Shown here: in pieces, positions 22,669 to 33,344 of the stretch
How positions within the stretch are numbered: the first letter of the stretch is position 1
How the letters are laid out: every line of letters starts with the position of its first letter
From: Pogostemon cablin
Taxonomy: Eukaryota > Streptophyta > Magnoliopsida > Lamiales > Lamiaceae
Assembly (NCBI GenBank): GCA_023678885.1
Contig: CM043005.1
Span: forward strand, 7,802,314 to 7,866,313
Length of the DNA: 64,000 nt
Reading direction: 5' to 3'
Made by a program: the position numbers and the translations under genes
Notes under the pieces: generated by a model
What the model was told of the DNA's origin: nothing
Seen by the model: only the letters and a program-made list of their open reading frames with translations
Databases searched by the model: none

Positions 22669-24652
22669 TGACACGACCCACCTTACATAACTTATAATTC
22701 AAATACTATTTAACATAAACATCATCATTATAAAAACCTGCATATAAATTTTTTTTCCACATAAAATATTTATAACCAAAATCATCACACCAGTTCAACA
22801 AACGTAACTGATTTCTGACACCACCTCAATCCAGACAAACTCGTGACAATACTTATTATATTATATAACAGAATATCAGTGGAAACAAAATAAACCCATG
22901 GCCTAGCCCAACAGGTCGTCATCTATGTACATCCGCTCAAAACCCTGTAGGAGCTTCACAGCTTGCACAGTCACATCACAAACTCAATCATCAACAGGCT
23001 CACCTATATTGCATAAACTAGTGAGACAAAAATCTCAGTAAGTAGAAATCATGCATGTTAGTGCATGAAATTGCATTTAGTTCTCTATCGTCTATTTCCT
23101 AATCCCTCTAGTTGATCTCTTTTATTTTGAAAACTGTTCACGTTGCGGGATCCCCACGACACACTGATGATATGCACCCCAAATGAGCTCAATAGACACA
23201 CTTAGTGTCGGATCGATTCCGACCCCTGAATATAACACGGAGAATGATTTTTTTCGAACCCTGACAGAGTGTTGGGGATGATTTTTCTGACCCCCTAATA
23301 AAGTGTCGGGAATAATTTTTTCGAACCCTGACAGAGATGCATATATAGTGTCCGCACACACCATTAGTATCTTATTAATTTTGAGGAAAACGCTTTTCAT
23401 GTTTATGCATGGTATGCACCCAGAACAATTAAATGTGCATCATAAACCATTTACAATATCAATATCAACATTTAATCACAATAAAGTAACAACTTAATTT
23501 CAATTCACACAAATCCATTTCTAAAATAACTTCACCTCAATCACATAGATCCATTTATAGAATAACCACTTCACCTTGGATCACACGGATCTCTTTTTGG
23601 AATAACAACTTCATCTTGGATCCCACAGATCCTTATAACCAATATCTTCTCAAGCCATACAAATATATTTTCAACAGTTTCCAATCACACAGATCTATAT
23701 AGGATAATGATATTATTTCAAATCGCATAGATCCACAACTTGTATTGCAAATTTATCACCAATAATTTATAAATAATATTGTTGAATATGAACCCTACTT
23801 TCCCCAAATCACATAAATCCCCAGCTTGTATCACAAATTAATCTCCAAATAATTCATAACGTAATTAAACTAATCACAAATAACACATAACATAATTATC
23901 ACATATTAATCACAAATAATTCACAAACAGCATGTTTATGAATTGTAGTTGGACTTCTACTTACCTGAACTCCGACAATAGTAATACTATAGACCGCGTG
24001 AAGAACTATCACTAATCTCCTATCTCCCGTCCCGGCACTAGCATGAACTCCTTCCTTTCCCTCTTTCTCTATCTCTTTTTTCCCTCTCTCTCTACTTTTT
24101 TTTACTGAACTTCTGCTTCGCAACTCACCCCAATTAGGGGTTTGTATTTATAGAAGGTGCTGGACGGAGATAATAATCACCACCACCCTAACTCTTATTC
24201 TTATTTACTAAATTTAGTAAATTATTATTATTATACTTACTATTAATAGTAAGTACTATATTATTATTATTATTATTATTATTCATTACGAATATACGTG
24301 CAATACTTAATAGCTAAGATATAATACATACGCGTACATTTTCTATCCACTATTATTCTTACGAGAACACGTATGATACTTAATAATTAAGAAATAATAT
24401 ATTTATTCACATAAAATAATTTACTCATATATCCAAATTAATGCACGTAATTATTTATGCACACATATATTCACATATTGTCACCATTTTATCATGGATG
24501 TCTCAATTAAAATGTAAAGATAAATAAAATGTAAAATCAATTGTCACATAATTACCATATTATTATCACATAATTGCCACATAATTATAAAATGCACATA
24601 ACACAAATTAAATTATATTGGCACATGAGTAGTGAGAAGCTCGGGTATCACA
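22669..24652 (-). mobile_element. Tekay-like gypsy LTR, full length (right, inverted)
   Basis: Complete LTR of about 1,984 bp on the minus strand. It starts TGTGATACCC at 24652 and ends GTGTCA at 22669. It contains an intact TATA box (24145-24152, TATTTATA on +), a consensus splice donor and an AAT-type microsatellite. It joins the Tat LTR at exactly the same base as the left LTR does, so both arms derive from one insertion event. Confidence 0.88.
24145..24152 (-). promoter_or_regulatory. TATA box of right gypsy LTR
   Basis: TATAAATA on the minus strand, 46 bp after a conserved CACC/ACC-rich segment and before the AGAGAG-rich leader. Intact here, while the left LTR has TATACATA. Confidence 0.6.
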
Positions 24653-25192
24653 ATTAATGATTCAATTAAACCACTAAACATAATATTGGAATGACCATCC
24701 TAACACTATGAATAGAGAATTTAATCACACAAATCATACATAAAATGAGAATAAGCATTTATGATAGAAAATATTCATAACAATTATTTCATCAAACATG
24801 GGATGTGCAAAATCTACATAATACCTAACCAATCATATTGCTAGCTTCACATGAGGACCAGCCACTACATATCATAGTAAAATCAATATAATCCATAGCA
24901 TGCTCCAATTGAGACAAATAATGAAGAAAATAACAAAATGAAGGTGAGTTGGCTCCCCTTTGATGGTGAACTTCCTCCTCCTTGATCATGCCAAATTCTT
25001 CAACCAAAGATGATTTCCTCTTCTTAGATTGGTGGATTGATGGAAAAATAGATGGATTTGAGAAGATCAAGTGGATTGGATGGATGAAGTGAAGGGTGGA
25101 AGAGATGGAGATGAATGTGTGTGATTTAAGTGTTTAGTGTGTGTGAAAACTGATCCCAAATGATTCCTCCCGGATTTTATGATCAAAACATG

Positions 25193-25200
25193 TATTTATA
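25193..25200 (-). promoter_or_regulatory. TATA box of Tat-type LTR (right arm)
   Basis: TATAAATA on the minus strand; equivalent to 1061-1068. Confidence 0.7.
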
Positions 25201-25207
25201 CTCCCTG

Positions 25208-25230
25208 GAAGCTTCTAAAAACTTCCTGAA
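25208..25230 (-). promoter_or_regulatory. Heat-shock element cluster (right arm, one module decayed)
   Basis: Same five-module array as at 1031-1053. One central module has changed (TTC to TTT on the minus strand), leaving four of five. Confidence 0.65.
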
Positions 25231-25245
25231 TTTTTTAGATTTTTG

Positions 25246-25665
25246 AGTGCAGCTCGACTCGAGTAGCCAACTCGAGCTACTGCCTGTCAAGTCGAGTTGC
25301 GTGGCTCTGTAAACTGGACAGTTTTCGACCCTAGTTCGACTCGAGTTGCAAGTCGAGTTGGACCTTGCAACTCGAGTTATCTCACTGGATGATTTTGGAC
25401 GCTGCTCTGCCCTAGCTCGACTTGCTGCTCGACTTACCCTGATCCCAGCTCGACTCGAGTAAGATAACTCGAGCTCTCGCCTGTCTACTTATGTCAGAAG
25501 CTTGACTTTTCATGGCATCTAACTCGACTCGAGTTGCAAGTCGAGTTGGACATTGCAACTCAAGTTGAGCTACTGGACACTTTCTGCCTTTGCTCGACCC
25601 TCAACTCGACTCGAGTTGCAAGTCGAGCAAGACCATGCAACTCGAGTTGGGTATTTTTCGGCCCG
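25246..25665 (-). repeat. CTCGAG dyad-word array (right arm)
   Basis: Inverted counterpart of 633-1016, with repeated AACTCGAGTT, GACTCGAGTT and AAGTCGAG words. It is slightly longer because it retains a segment missing on the left. Confidence 0.85.
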
Positions 25666-25872
25666 TTTCAACTAGTTTCAGCTCCCGACTCCATTTTGCT
25701 CCATTTTGACCTGTTTTGCACATATTTAAGCTCATTTACACATTTTTATCAATCCATACCAAATCTCTCATAATTACATAAAACTCCACCAAAAGTTACA
25801 CAAATACGGATAATAACATATGAAAATTCACAAATAAAGACATTAAAACCTAGGTGAAAATGATGACGATCA

Positions 25873-25888
25873 ACCCCCCAAACTTAAA
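25873..25888 (-). other. Polypurine tract (right arm)
   Basis: Reverse complement is TTTAAGTTTGGGGGG, directly before the LTR start TGATCG. An uninterrupted G run, unlike the left copy. Confidence 0.7.
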
Positions 25889-26846
25889 GTGTTGCTCGTC
25901 CTCGAGCAACGAAAATGAGAAAACGAGAGGGGAAATTTTCACCTAGAGAAAGACCTAAAGAACATAAGCAACAACACATCATAAGTAACAAGACTACAAA
26001 TCATATCAAGTCACACTACAACATTAAAATCATGACATAAAAAATTAACAAGTTCAAGTCTAAGAAAATTAAGAGTAATAAAGTCCCTTTCAGTCCAAAC
26101 CTCACGTCGGATATCAAAATACACTCAACACTCTATGAAGTATGGTAATGTTCACTCATCAATTGATTGAACCTGACGCACCATAGGCTTGCTCACGGAC
26201 TACATTCACAAGCCACAAAGGCTTCAACTAATGATCAAAAAGGTCTTTATCTTTTGGATGCAATGTTAGGCTTTTTGGTAATGGTAGGGAGATTATGGAT
26301 ATGAGTGACTCATTGAGTGTAAGTAATCGAAGAGATGGTCAGCTTCTTCAACTTCACGTTTCTATCTTCCTTTTTTTTCTTTTCTAATCACAAGCACTAA
26401 TCATTATCATTCCTTGAATTTCTTGAGCTTCTTTTAATTTGCATGCTTCTTTTCTTTCGACTTTTGAATTTCTTGAACATATTTTTGATGATTTGCTCAT
26501 TTTTCTTGTTTTGAGGTCACATGTACATTTTTGCTTGAGCTCTTTTCATCCTTTTCTTACTTGTTTACCATTTACTTTCTTCTTAAGCACAATTGATTAG
26601 AGCTATTTTCACCTAGATTTTAGTGTCTTTTTATATATATTTTCGTATTATTTTATCCGTATTTTATATGTTATTTGGTTGTGTTTTGTATTTTTATTGA
26701 AATATGTGTGAATGAGCTTAAACTTAATATTTTCACTTTTTATTGGATGCTAAACATGATAAGGAAGATGTAGGAAAAAGCGGATCTCAATTCGGAGTTG
26801 AAACGAGGAAGAACGAGCTAAAACAGTGAAGAAATGCAGGAGCCAG

Positions 26847-27180
26847 CACACGACCCGTGTAGCCAACACGGCCCTGTAAGAGTTGGCCGTGTGGCGACAT
26901 CTAGTCACTCAACACGGGCAATTTCAGGTCGTGTCCAGTTGCACGAGTCGAGTCGGGAGCACGAGCCGTGTCGCCAACACGGCCCTGTAAGAAGGTGGCC
27001 GTGTGGCGACATCAGAAGAGCCAACACGACCACACCTGTGCCCGTGTTACAACACACGACTCGTGTTGCAGCACACGAGCCGTGTTGCATAACACGGCCC
27101 TGTAAGGCGAGGCCGTGCGGCAGCATCAGAAGACACAACACGGCCACCCCGTGGCCGTGTTACAGAGCACGACTCGTGTT
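26847..27180 (+). repeat. ACACGG/CCGTGT dyad-word array
   Basis: GC-rich block with five ACACGG words (26866, 26912, 26977, 27092 and 27138), many CGTGT words and recurring phrases such as AACACGGCCCTGTAAG and GGCCGTGTGGCGACATC. Many words are self-complementary around CG. It stands out from the AT-rich surroundings and occupies the same slot as the CTCGAG arrays. Confidence 0.85.
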
Positions 27181-27195
27181 GGGTATTTTCCTGCA

Positions 27196-27223
27196 GAAAT
27201 TTCCAGATCCTTCTAGAAGCCTC
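27196..27223 (+). promoter_or_regulatory. Seven-slot heat-shock element cluster
   Basis: Modules in strict 5-bp phase: GAA-at-TTC-ca-GAt-cc-TTC-ta-GAA-gc-cTC. Of seven slots, five are perfect, or one off in GAt and cTC. It ends 8 bp before the TATA box, the same geometry as in the CTCGAG-type LTR. Confidence 0.7.
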
Positions 27224-27231
27224 TAAAGGGG

Positions 27232-27239
27232 TATAAATA
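27232..27239 (+). promoter_or_regulatory. TATA box of solo LTR
   Basis: TATAAATA, preceded by the heat-shock elements and followed by a CA-rich leader. Confidence 0.7.
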
Positions 27240-28416
27240 CCCCTTTATTCAACAATTGGCAGAGAATCCGAAATCCTATCATCTACACACACCTCACACA
27301 CCATTTCTTCCATTTCCCACCATCATCTTCATCCACCCTCATCCATTTTGATCCATCTTCATCATCTCCATTAATTCTCCATCAAAACTTCATCCCTTCC
27401 ATTGGGTGTGAGAGATCTCAAGGAATCAAGAGCTAGAGGTGGAGATCAAGAAGAATAGAAGATTCTCTTCAAGAAATTGATAGGGAAGAATCCATTCATT
27501 TTGTATTTCTTTAGATCTTAGACTATGGGTAATTGTAATGAATCATTTAATTGTTTTGTTACTTTTACTATGATAGGCTAATCCCTCTAGTGGGATTAGG
27601 AACATGAAGAGCATATTAGATTTATATTATCATGTGGATTAAATTGGTTTTTGATTTAATTGATGTTGATTTCTATTCATGGAGTTTAATTGTCTTGATG
27701 TTGTGATGGCATGGTTTGTTATTCATGAATGTTTATTGGTTTAATGGATTGTTGATCAATGGATTATTTGTGGTAATTAAATGCTATCATGATCTTCATG
27801 TAAGTATTGCTTGGAGTGAGACGGAAACGACCCTCTATAGTATTAGGAAGGCATGAATAGACATTGAGTTTGGGTTTGACCGAAAGGATACTTGAATTCA
27901 ATGAGGGGAACCAATCCATTCGTTGGCCTTAGTACACAAAAAGGGAGAGTTTAGTCTAACTAGTACCTAGATGGAAGGGGTTAATGTTGGGCTTTGATCT
28001 TAAGTGCTTTTGGGAGTCCAAAATGGATCAACAACCTTTGTAACCCGAAAGGGAGCTTAGGATACAATCGTGATCACCCTTAGTCTACATCAATTGAGTT
28101 GAATTCCGTTTGTATGATAATATGAATTGAGTGTGCTTGGATGTTTCTAATCCCATGTTTTTCCATACTTGAACTTAAGCACCTATTTTCTATTCTTGTC
28201 ATTCTACTTATTTGATATTGTTATTTACTTGTTACTTGTTTTAGTTGTTAATCAATCTCAAAACCCCCGATCATCTTTACAAAAACAACAATGAACATGA
28301 GCTCACGTATTTTGCTAGTACGAATATAACTCCTTATTGGATTGATAATTTTTCTTGGGATATAATACTACAACGATCGAGTATTCTTGCTCGTGAGTGC
28401 TACAAATAGGCAAACA

Positions 28417-28875
28417 ACAATTCAAACATCAAACCTTGTAAACCATCATCTCCTCAATCACCCACACAAAGGGTATATATATAAAGCTTAAGTGGGTAAT
28501 CATGGCTTGTAATGTGCTTATATCACAAGAAATAGGCTTAAAGACTCAAAGTGGTTAACTAGGGATGATGTATAAGGTAAGAAAATATATGGCAATGACT
28601 ACGAAATTACAAGGATGGCCTAAGATTATTTCACTAGCCTCCACCAATCGGGCTCATTCCCATAATCCATGAGCAAGGTTTAGTTTACCAAGACCCAATC
28701 GATCCACTTATTAAGAAATTTAACCATGGATGCACGGTTGAGGCTCAAACGCTCACAAGCTTTTGCTCGGACCTTAAGGAACCTATTACACCTCAATTCA
28801 TCTCAAAATTGAACAAGTTAAATAGAACATGTCACAATTTTAAAGAGTAGAGATTCTCAACATAGTTCGCCATCA
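28417..28875. repeat. Non-coding Tat-like internal sequence
   Basis: No gene seen. This stretch resumes the sequence interrupted by the solo LTR (target duplication ACAAT at 28417-28421) and is itself interrupted at 28876 by a small LTR element. It reads as non-coding 3' internal sequence of a minus-strand Tat-type element. That assignment rests only on the polypurine tract at 31093-31108 and on the neighbours. Confidence 0.35.
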
Positions 28876-29235
28876 TGATAGAGAGTTATTTTAGTATTTT
28901 ATTTCTAGTCAATAATCTCATTTAATTAGATTATTTAGTTTTCTTATTTCCTATTTCATATTCCTGCTGTTTTAGTAATTAGGGTTAGGGTTATGATTGT
29001 GGGCCTTCAACCTGTTAACCTATTTAAAGTATATGTGTTATCGTAGGGAAGTGATCAATAAGAATTATCTATTTGCAGCCTTAATTGGTTTGTGGCAGAG
29101 TTATCTATGTGGCCTTCTTTGAAGGAGCGCAGCCTTACGGCTTGTGGCGGAGAATTCATTCTCCGTGGCCCTCTCGAGGGATTACTTTTGGTGTCTTTTA
29201 TTTATTTTATTTATCAAGTGTGTGCATCTCTAACA

Positions 29236-29251
29236 ATTGGTCCGACCTGCC
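29236..29251 (+). other. Presumed primer binding region of the small LTR element
   Basis: ATTGGTCCGACC follows the 5' LTR directly. The TGG start fits pairing with a tRNA 3' CCA end, but I cannot name the tRNA. Confidence 0.4.
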
Positions 29252-29265
29252 ATCTCTCTTCCTCA

Positions 29266-29904
29266 ATGACCAACTTTCACTCATTGACGGAAAAAGAAAG
29301 ACTCGAATCTGTGGCAATGGAGAGATGTGATATAATGGAGAAGACAATAAAAAACATGGAGCAGGCTTTAATCTCGCGTATTTCCAGCATCGAGAAAAAT
29401 TTTTTCTCTGAATTTGCTAGCATCCGCAAAACCATGGAGCGCCATGACGAGATGTGTAATGCCATCATGACTAAATTAGGGATCGTATTTCCAACGAGTA
29501 TTACGGAATCCCCAACCCCTGCCCTGGAAATGACCACTGTGCCCCAAGCCACACCTTTGGTACCAATACCAATCCGTACTGATGCGGTGTTTGTTTACAA
29601 GGTCAAACAACCTGCCACGCAACATGGGTCAACCCTTCCTGCAACAGTGCCCGTCGCCACCACACCGGCTCTGGTTACGCCACCCACGTTGGTCAAGCTA
29701 CTTCGGATGGAACTTTCACTGACTGTAGTTCCACCATCCCCATTGGTCGAGCTACCCAAGACAACACTTCCTCCTTTAGATGGTTTAGACCCGAAGGGCA
29801 GGCTTGAAATCGCAGACCAATTTTTCGTGGTTCACGACTCTCCCTTGTGTGGCCACATAGCGTTCTGCCTATTCTCTTCGCGGGTGATGGTGGGGAACTC
29901 TTAG
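29266..29904 (+). CDS. Gag-like remnant ORF of the small LTR element
   Basis: An ORF of 212 codons from the first ATG after the primer site; the same frame is open upstream through the LTR. Residues about 10-70 are Glu/Lys/Ile-rich with heptad-like spacing, so probably coiled coil (ERLESVAMERCDIMEKTIKN region). The rest is rich in Pro and Thr (TPALEMTTVPQATPLVPIP). It resembles the N-terminal, non-capsid part of plant retroelement gag proteins and ends before any capsid or zinc knuckle. It overlaps the only internal region, so it may be a relic kept by chance or a short structural protein. No database comparison was possible. Confidence 0.4.
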   Translation: MTNFHSLTEKERLESVAMERCDIMEKTIKNMEQALISRISSIEKNFFSEFASIRKTMERHDEMCNAIMTKLGIVFPTSITESPTPALEMTTVPQATPLVPIPIRTDAVFVYKVKQPATQHGSTLPATVPVATTPALVTPPTLVKLLRMELSLTVVPPSPLVELPKTTLPPLDGLDPKGRLEIADQFFVVHDSPLCGHIAFCLFSSRVMVGNS

Positions 29905-30002
29905 GGTCCATCGACCCCTTCGCGAAGGAGACTCGACTTTCCCTTCCAATCACCGTTGAACCGGATGGACATGGCTAATTGCAGCCTTGGGGTCAAGGCT
30001 GT

Positions 30003-30019
30003 TCGGAGGGGGAGGCAGT
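30003..30019 (+). other. Polypurine tract of the small LTR element
   Basis: Run of G and A ending GGCAGT immediately before the 3' LTR start at 30020. Confidence 0.65.
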
Positions 30020-30385
30020 TGATAGAGAGTTATTTTAGTATTTTATTTCTAGTCAATAATCTCCTTTAATTAGATTATTTAGTTTTCTTATTTCTTATTT
30101 CATATTCCTGTTGTTTTAGTAATTAGGGTTAGGGTTATGATTGTGGGCCTTCAGCCTGTTCAACCTATTTAAAGTATGTGTGTTATCGTAGGAAAGTGAT
30201 CAATAAGAATTATCTATTTGCAACCTTAATTGGTTTGTGGCAGAGTTATCTCTGTGGCCTTCTTTGAAGGAGCGCAGCCTTAAGGCTTGTGGCGGAGAAT
30301 TCATTCTCCGTGGCCCTCTCGAGGGATTACTTTTAGTGTCTTTTATTTATTTTATTTATCAAGTGTGTGCATCTCTATCACATCA

Positions 30386-31092
30386 CTTATCACAAACAAC
30401 ATGTCATTACTCACATTCAAAAATGACTCACAACTTCCAGAAACGAACCACCAAACAATCCTATACAAGAATAAAAATACAAACAAAACACATGAGCAAA
30501 GACTCATCAAATAAGGAACAAAGACAACAACACACAACATGCAAAAATGACAATTCACTCATCAAAAGAAAATCAAGCACATATCCTCATCATCCAATAT
30601 CATTTAAGCTCAAGATTTTGCCACCTTATTCAAAAATAAGAGAAATTAATAAAGCAAGTAAACTACCTAAATAAAGCAAGTAAACCTCCCAAGTACATGA
30701 CACATGAAGTTGCATACTAATCCAAACAATCCAAATCAAATCAAGTATATGCTAAGCAACTAGAAATGATTAATAAAATGAACTCCTTGAAAAGGCATTT
30801 GGTAATGGAAATGATTGTCACAACCTTCCAGATTGCATGCACAACGAATCTCGACATTGATTTCCGGGCTCAATTCATGCTTCCACTACACTTTATTTGT
30901 GCTCAAAAACTCATCAAAACCATTAGCACAACAATTACAAGCAAATAATGAACTAGCATACACTTCAACACAACCAAACGATCCAAAATCATACCAATAC
31001 TTATGAGAAATTTTTAAAATTTACCCATTTTAAAAGAAGAGATCTCAATCATCATAATAAGCACACAAGTGGTGAGTCACACCACACACTCT
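30386..31092 (-). repeat. Non-coding Tat-like sequence, minus orientation
   Basis: No supportable gene. A C/A-rich stretch on the + strand continues the sequence interrupted at 28875. In minus orientation it lies downstream of the polypurine tract at 31093-31108, which would make it LTR or near-LTR sequence of another Tat-type element. Small ORFs here show no family features. Confidence 0.35.
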
Positions 31093-31108
31093 CCCCCCAA
31101 ACTTAAAT
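31093..31108 (-). other. Tat-type polypurine tract, minus strand
   Basis: Reverse complement ATTTAAGTTTGGGGGG, the same word that precedes the LTRs at 412, 25872 (minus) and 40851. It marks another Tat-type element in minus orientation. Confidence 0.55.
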
Positions 31109-32384
31109 CGAAACAAGTTGAGAATTAAGTTTGCAAAAAGTGGTGGAACTTACCCTTGTAGTTTCCAACAATGATCTTCTTGTATTAAGAGATATAATAT
31201 TTAATGGAAGTTGAGGATAGCTGAGGTAAGAGAAATAATATTTTAATGTATAATGGGTATGTGTATTAGTATGATGTGTGGGTCAATAGAGATGTATTAA
31301 TTGTTTATTCCTCCAGATTGAAACTTACGTGTTCTCTGCCTAATGAATGAGTCTGAATACAAAAACAGGGCACCAGTTTATAACTTCCTTAAATCAAACA
31401 AAGGTGGTTGGTTTGGTTCTCGCATAAAGTGGAACTTCACCATAATTTTGAGAGAAAATTAAAAGTACTTATTATTTTTTTAGGTCGATAGTTTTTTTAA
31501 CACTTGCAACTATTTCAATGATCACATCATATTTGACAGTAGGTTCCATGAATTGGAAAAATCTCATCATATTCATACAATACGATCATTTTTTTATCAA
31601 TGTTGTCCCATAACTTTTGTTTTAATGATCTTATGAAATTAATTAAAGTACTCAAACCACTCATATCGTCGCACTAACAATAATATAATCACACTTTTTA
31701 TTCAGAAATTAATTAAAAAATTATCGGGATGTATCAAATATTACCATGATAATAATTTTAGTATTCAAAATTAATTAAGAATGGATCAAATTATTTCGGT
31801 ATTCAGAAATTAATTCAGAAATATCAGGATTGATCAAATATTTTGGAACGAGTTTCATACTGACAAGATTGAAGAGAATAAAAAATTTAAAAAATTCAGC
31901 GAAAGCAATGTGAATTGGGCGCACAAGAGACTCACTCTTGGACCATTGAGTTGGATTCTTGTTAGTAAATTATATATAAAAATTTAATATTATTAATTAA
32001 ATTGAATATAAATATAAATATAATTTTTTATACATAGTTTAATATTTTTAAAATAGCACCTGACTCCCAGATTATAGGCCGTTCAAATTTTTTACTATAG
32101 AACGCTTAATCCGGACGGTTTAGAACCATATTATAGGTCGTTCAAATTTTTGAATGTAGAACGCTTTAAATCGAAAATGAAGTATTTAATAAAAGAAATT
32201 GGGTGCTGAACAAATATTGGCACACTCAATCATTTGTTCTATTCGGCCTACTTTTCCTTCTATTCGGCCTACAATCTGTTTACATTATTACAAGAACGTC
32301 TAAATATAAAAAAGAATTATATACAAATTAAATAAGAGTATATGTGATGAATTAACAATCAAAATGACATTTTTCTATTAGCAA
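31109..32384. repeat. AT-rich spacer with short degenerate repeats
   Basis: No gene seen. Contains degenerate 60-bp-scale repeats around AATTAATTAAGAA..ATCAAAT (31700-31850). Two copies of a 37-bp phrase, ATTATAGGCCGTTCAAATTT-like, lie at about 32072 and 32132. Confidence 0.5.
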
Positions 32385-33344
32385 CGGAATGCTAATGGAT
32401 TTATTATCTTATCACGCCTCGACCGTAGACAGAACGCGACAACCGCCAAGTTAACCATAAATTTCACAGAATGGGTGCACTCCACTCTGAAAATTTATAG
32501 AAAACGTAAGGGTTGCTATCAATTACCTGTAGGACAGAATAACTGATGATAACGAGTACTACCCGAGGACATCATTTTCATAACATACCACCAAAGATTT
32601 ACAAAGGAACAAAATACAATGATGTAACTCGGTCTGAAGAAAATATACACAAGCGATATAATATCGCTAAAGCAAAAAAAAACATCAAGGGGTACCAGAT
32701 ATGAACTATACAATCTCGCCAATGGATCCGTCAATTTATACACAAAAAGAAGAGTACCCAAGCACTGATCGGATGACGAGCAAAAGATAGGAAAACCTCC
32801 AACCAAAAGATATCAACCGCCTGAAAAGGAAAGGAATGGTGGGGGTGAGCAAAACCACTAGCTCAGTGAGGTGATAAGCCGATCACGCCAACCCTTATAC
32901 GAAGTATGTACTCACGTTCATGACTTATAACTTAAAATCCAATATTTGCGTTCCACATCAAGTATTTCTTACACAATATACAAATTAATGAAAATAAAAC
33001 CTCTATACGCATTTAAAAAATAACACATTTAGTTCAAACAACATGTTAACACATAAAAGACGCGTGGGTAGCCAATATCTTCCTCGAACTGAGCTCTCCG
33101 TCGAGAGTCAGTCCGAGCCCATCACCGTTACTCTAGACAAAATGAAGGTTAATGCTCTTTCTCAACTTATACCAAGTACCACAATTTAATATCAATGAGA
33201 TCCTTGAAATGATAAAACATGTAAACATATATAACATGCGTGTCCCACACCGGTGACATTGACTGAGCCTATAATAGGCTGATCCATCTAACGATCACCT
33301 TCCAGAGTATCAATATTTGGCAAATGGACAGGTGCCTCGTTAGA

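Larger units (their letters stand above)
16433..23381. repeat. Tandem unit 3 of 3
   Basis: Third copy of the unit. Differences noticed from unit 1: G to A near 20999 (Val to Ile in integrase) and C to T near 21602. Its right edge does not end at a junction: the inverted LTR continues naturally to 24652, so this is the parental right end of the array. Confidence 0.9.
24653..26593 (-). mobile_element. Tat/Athila-type element, 3' end (right arm, inverted)
   Basis: Mirror image of 1-1607: LTR on the minus strand from 25872 to 24653, polypurine tract 25873-25888, then 3' internal sequence from 25889. Similarity to the left arm can be followed to the first base of the window (26282). 26283-26593 continues as T-rich non-coding sequence without a partner in the window. 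The LTR keeps a piece (near 25590) that is deleted from the left arm near 677. Confidence 0.7.
26594..28416 (+). mobile_element. Solo LTR of a second Tat-type family, with 5-bp target duplication
   Basis: Starts TGATTAGAGC and ends GGCAAACA, flanked by ACAAT on both sides (26589-26593 and 28417-28421). Length is 1,823 bp with no internal region, as expected after LTR-LTR recombination. The layout matches the CTCGAG-type LTR: TTTTCACCTA motif near the start, dyad-word array (26847-27180), heat-shock-element cluster (27196-27223), TATA box (27232), CA/CT-rich leader, and a late T-rich region. The word vocabulary differs (ACACGG/CCGTGT). The ORF spanning the array is a by-product of the repeats. 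Confidence 0.8.
28876..30380 (+). mobile_element. Small non-autonomous LTR retrotransposon with target duplication
   Basis: Complete element of 1,505 bp: 5' LTR 28876-29235 (360 bp), internal 29236-30019, 3' LTR 30020-30380 (361 bp), flanked by CATCA (28871-28875 and 30381-30385). LTRs begin TGATAGAGAG and end ..AACA/..ATCA. A purine-rich tract (GGAGGGGGAGGCAG) precedes the 3' LTR. I counted about 12 differences between the LTRs (about 3%), so the insertion is not very recent. No pol domain is present; the size fits a TRIM or small LARD derivative that needs enzymes from another element. Confidence 0.88.

Noticed and set aside
1..26282. Whole inverted structure as a pure sequencing fold-back artefact
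   Set aside because: The two arms differ by about 4%, including different lesions in gag; a fold-back read would give identical arms. The tandem triplication, by contrast, could still be an assembly effect.
26834..27226. 130-codon ORF over the ACACGG word array
   Set aside because: It is rich in His, Arg, Pro and Cys because of the repeated words, has no family features, and stays open only through the repeat composition.
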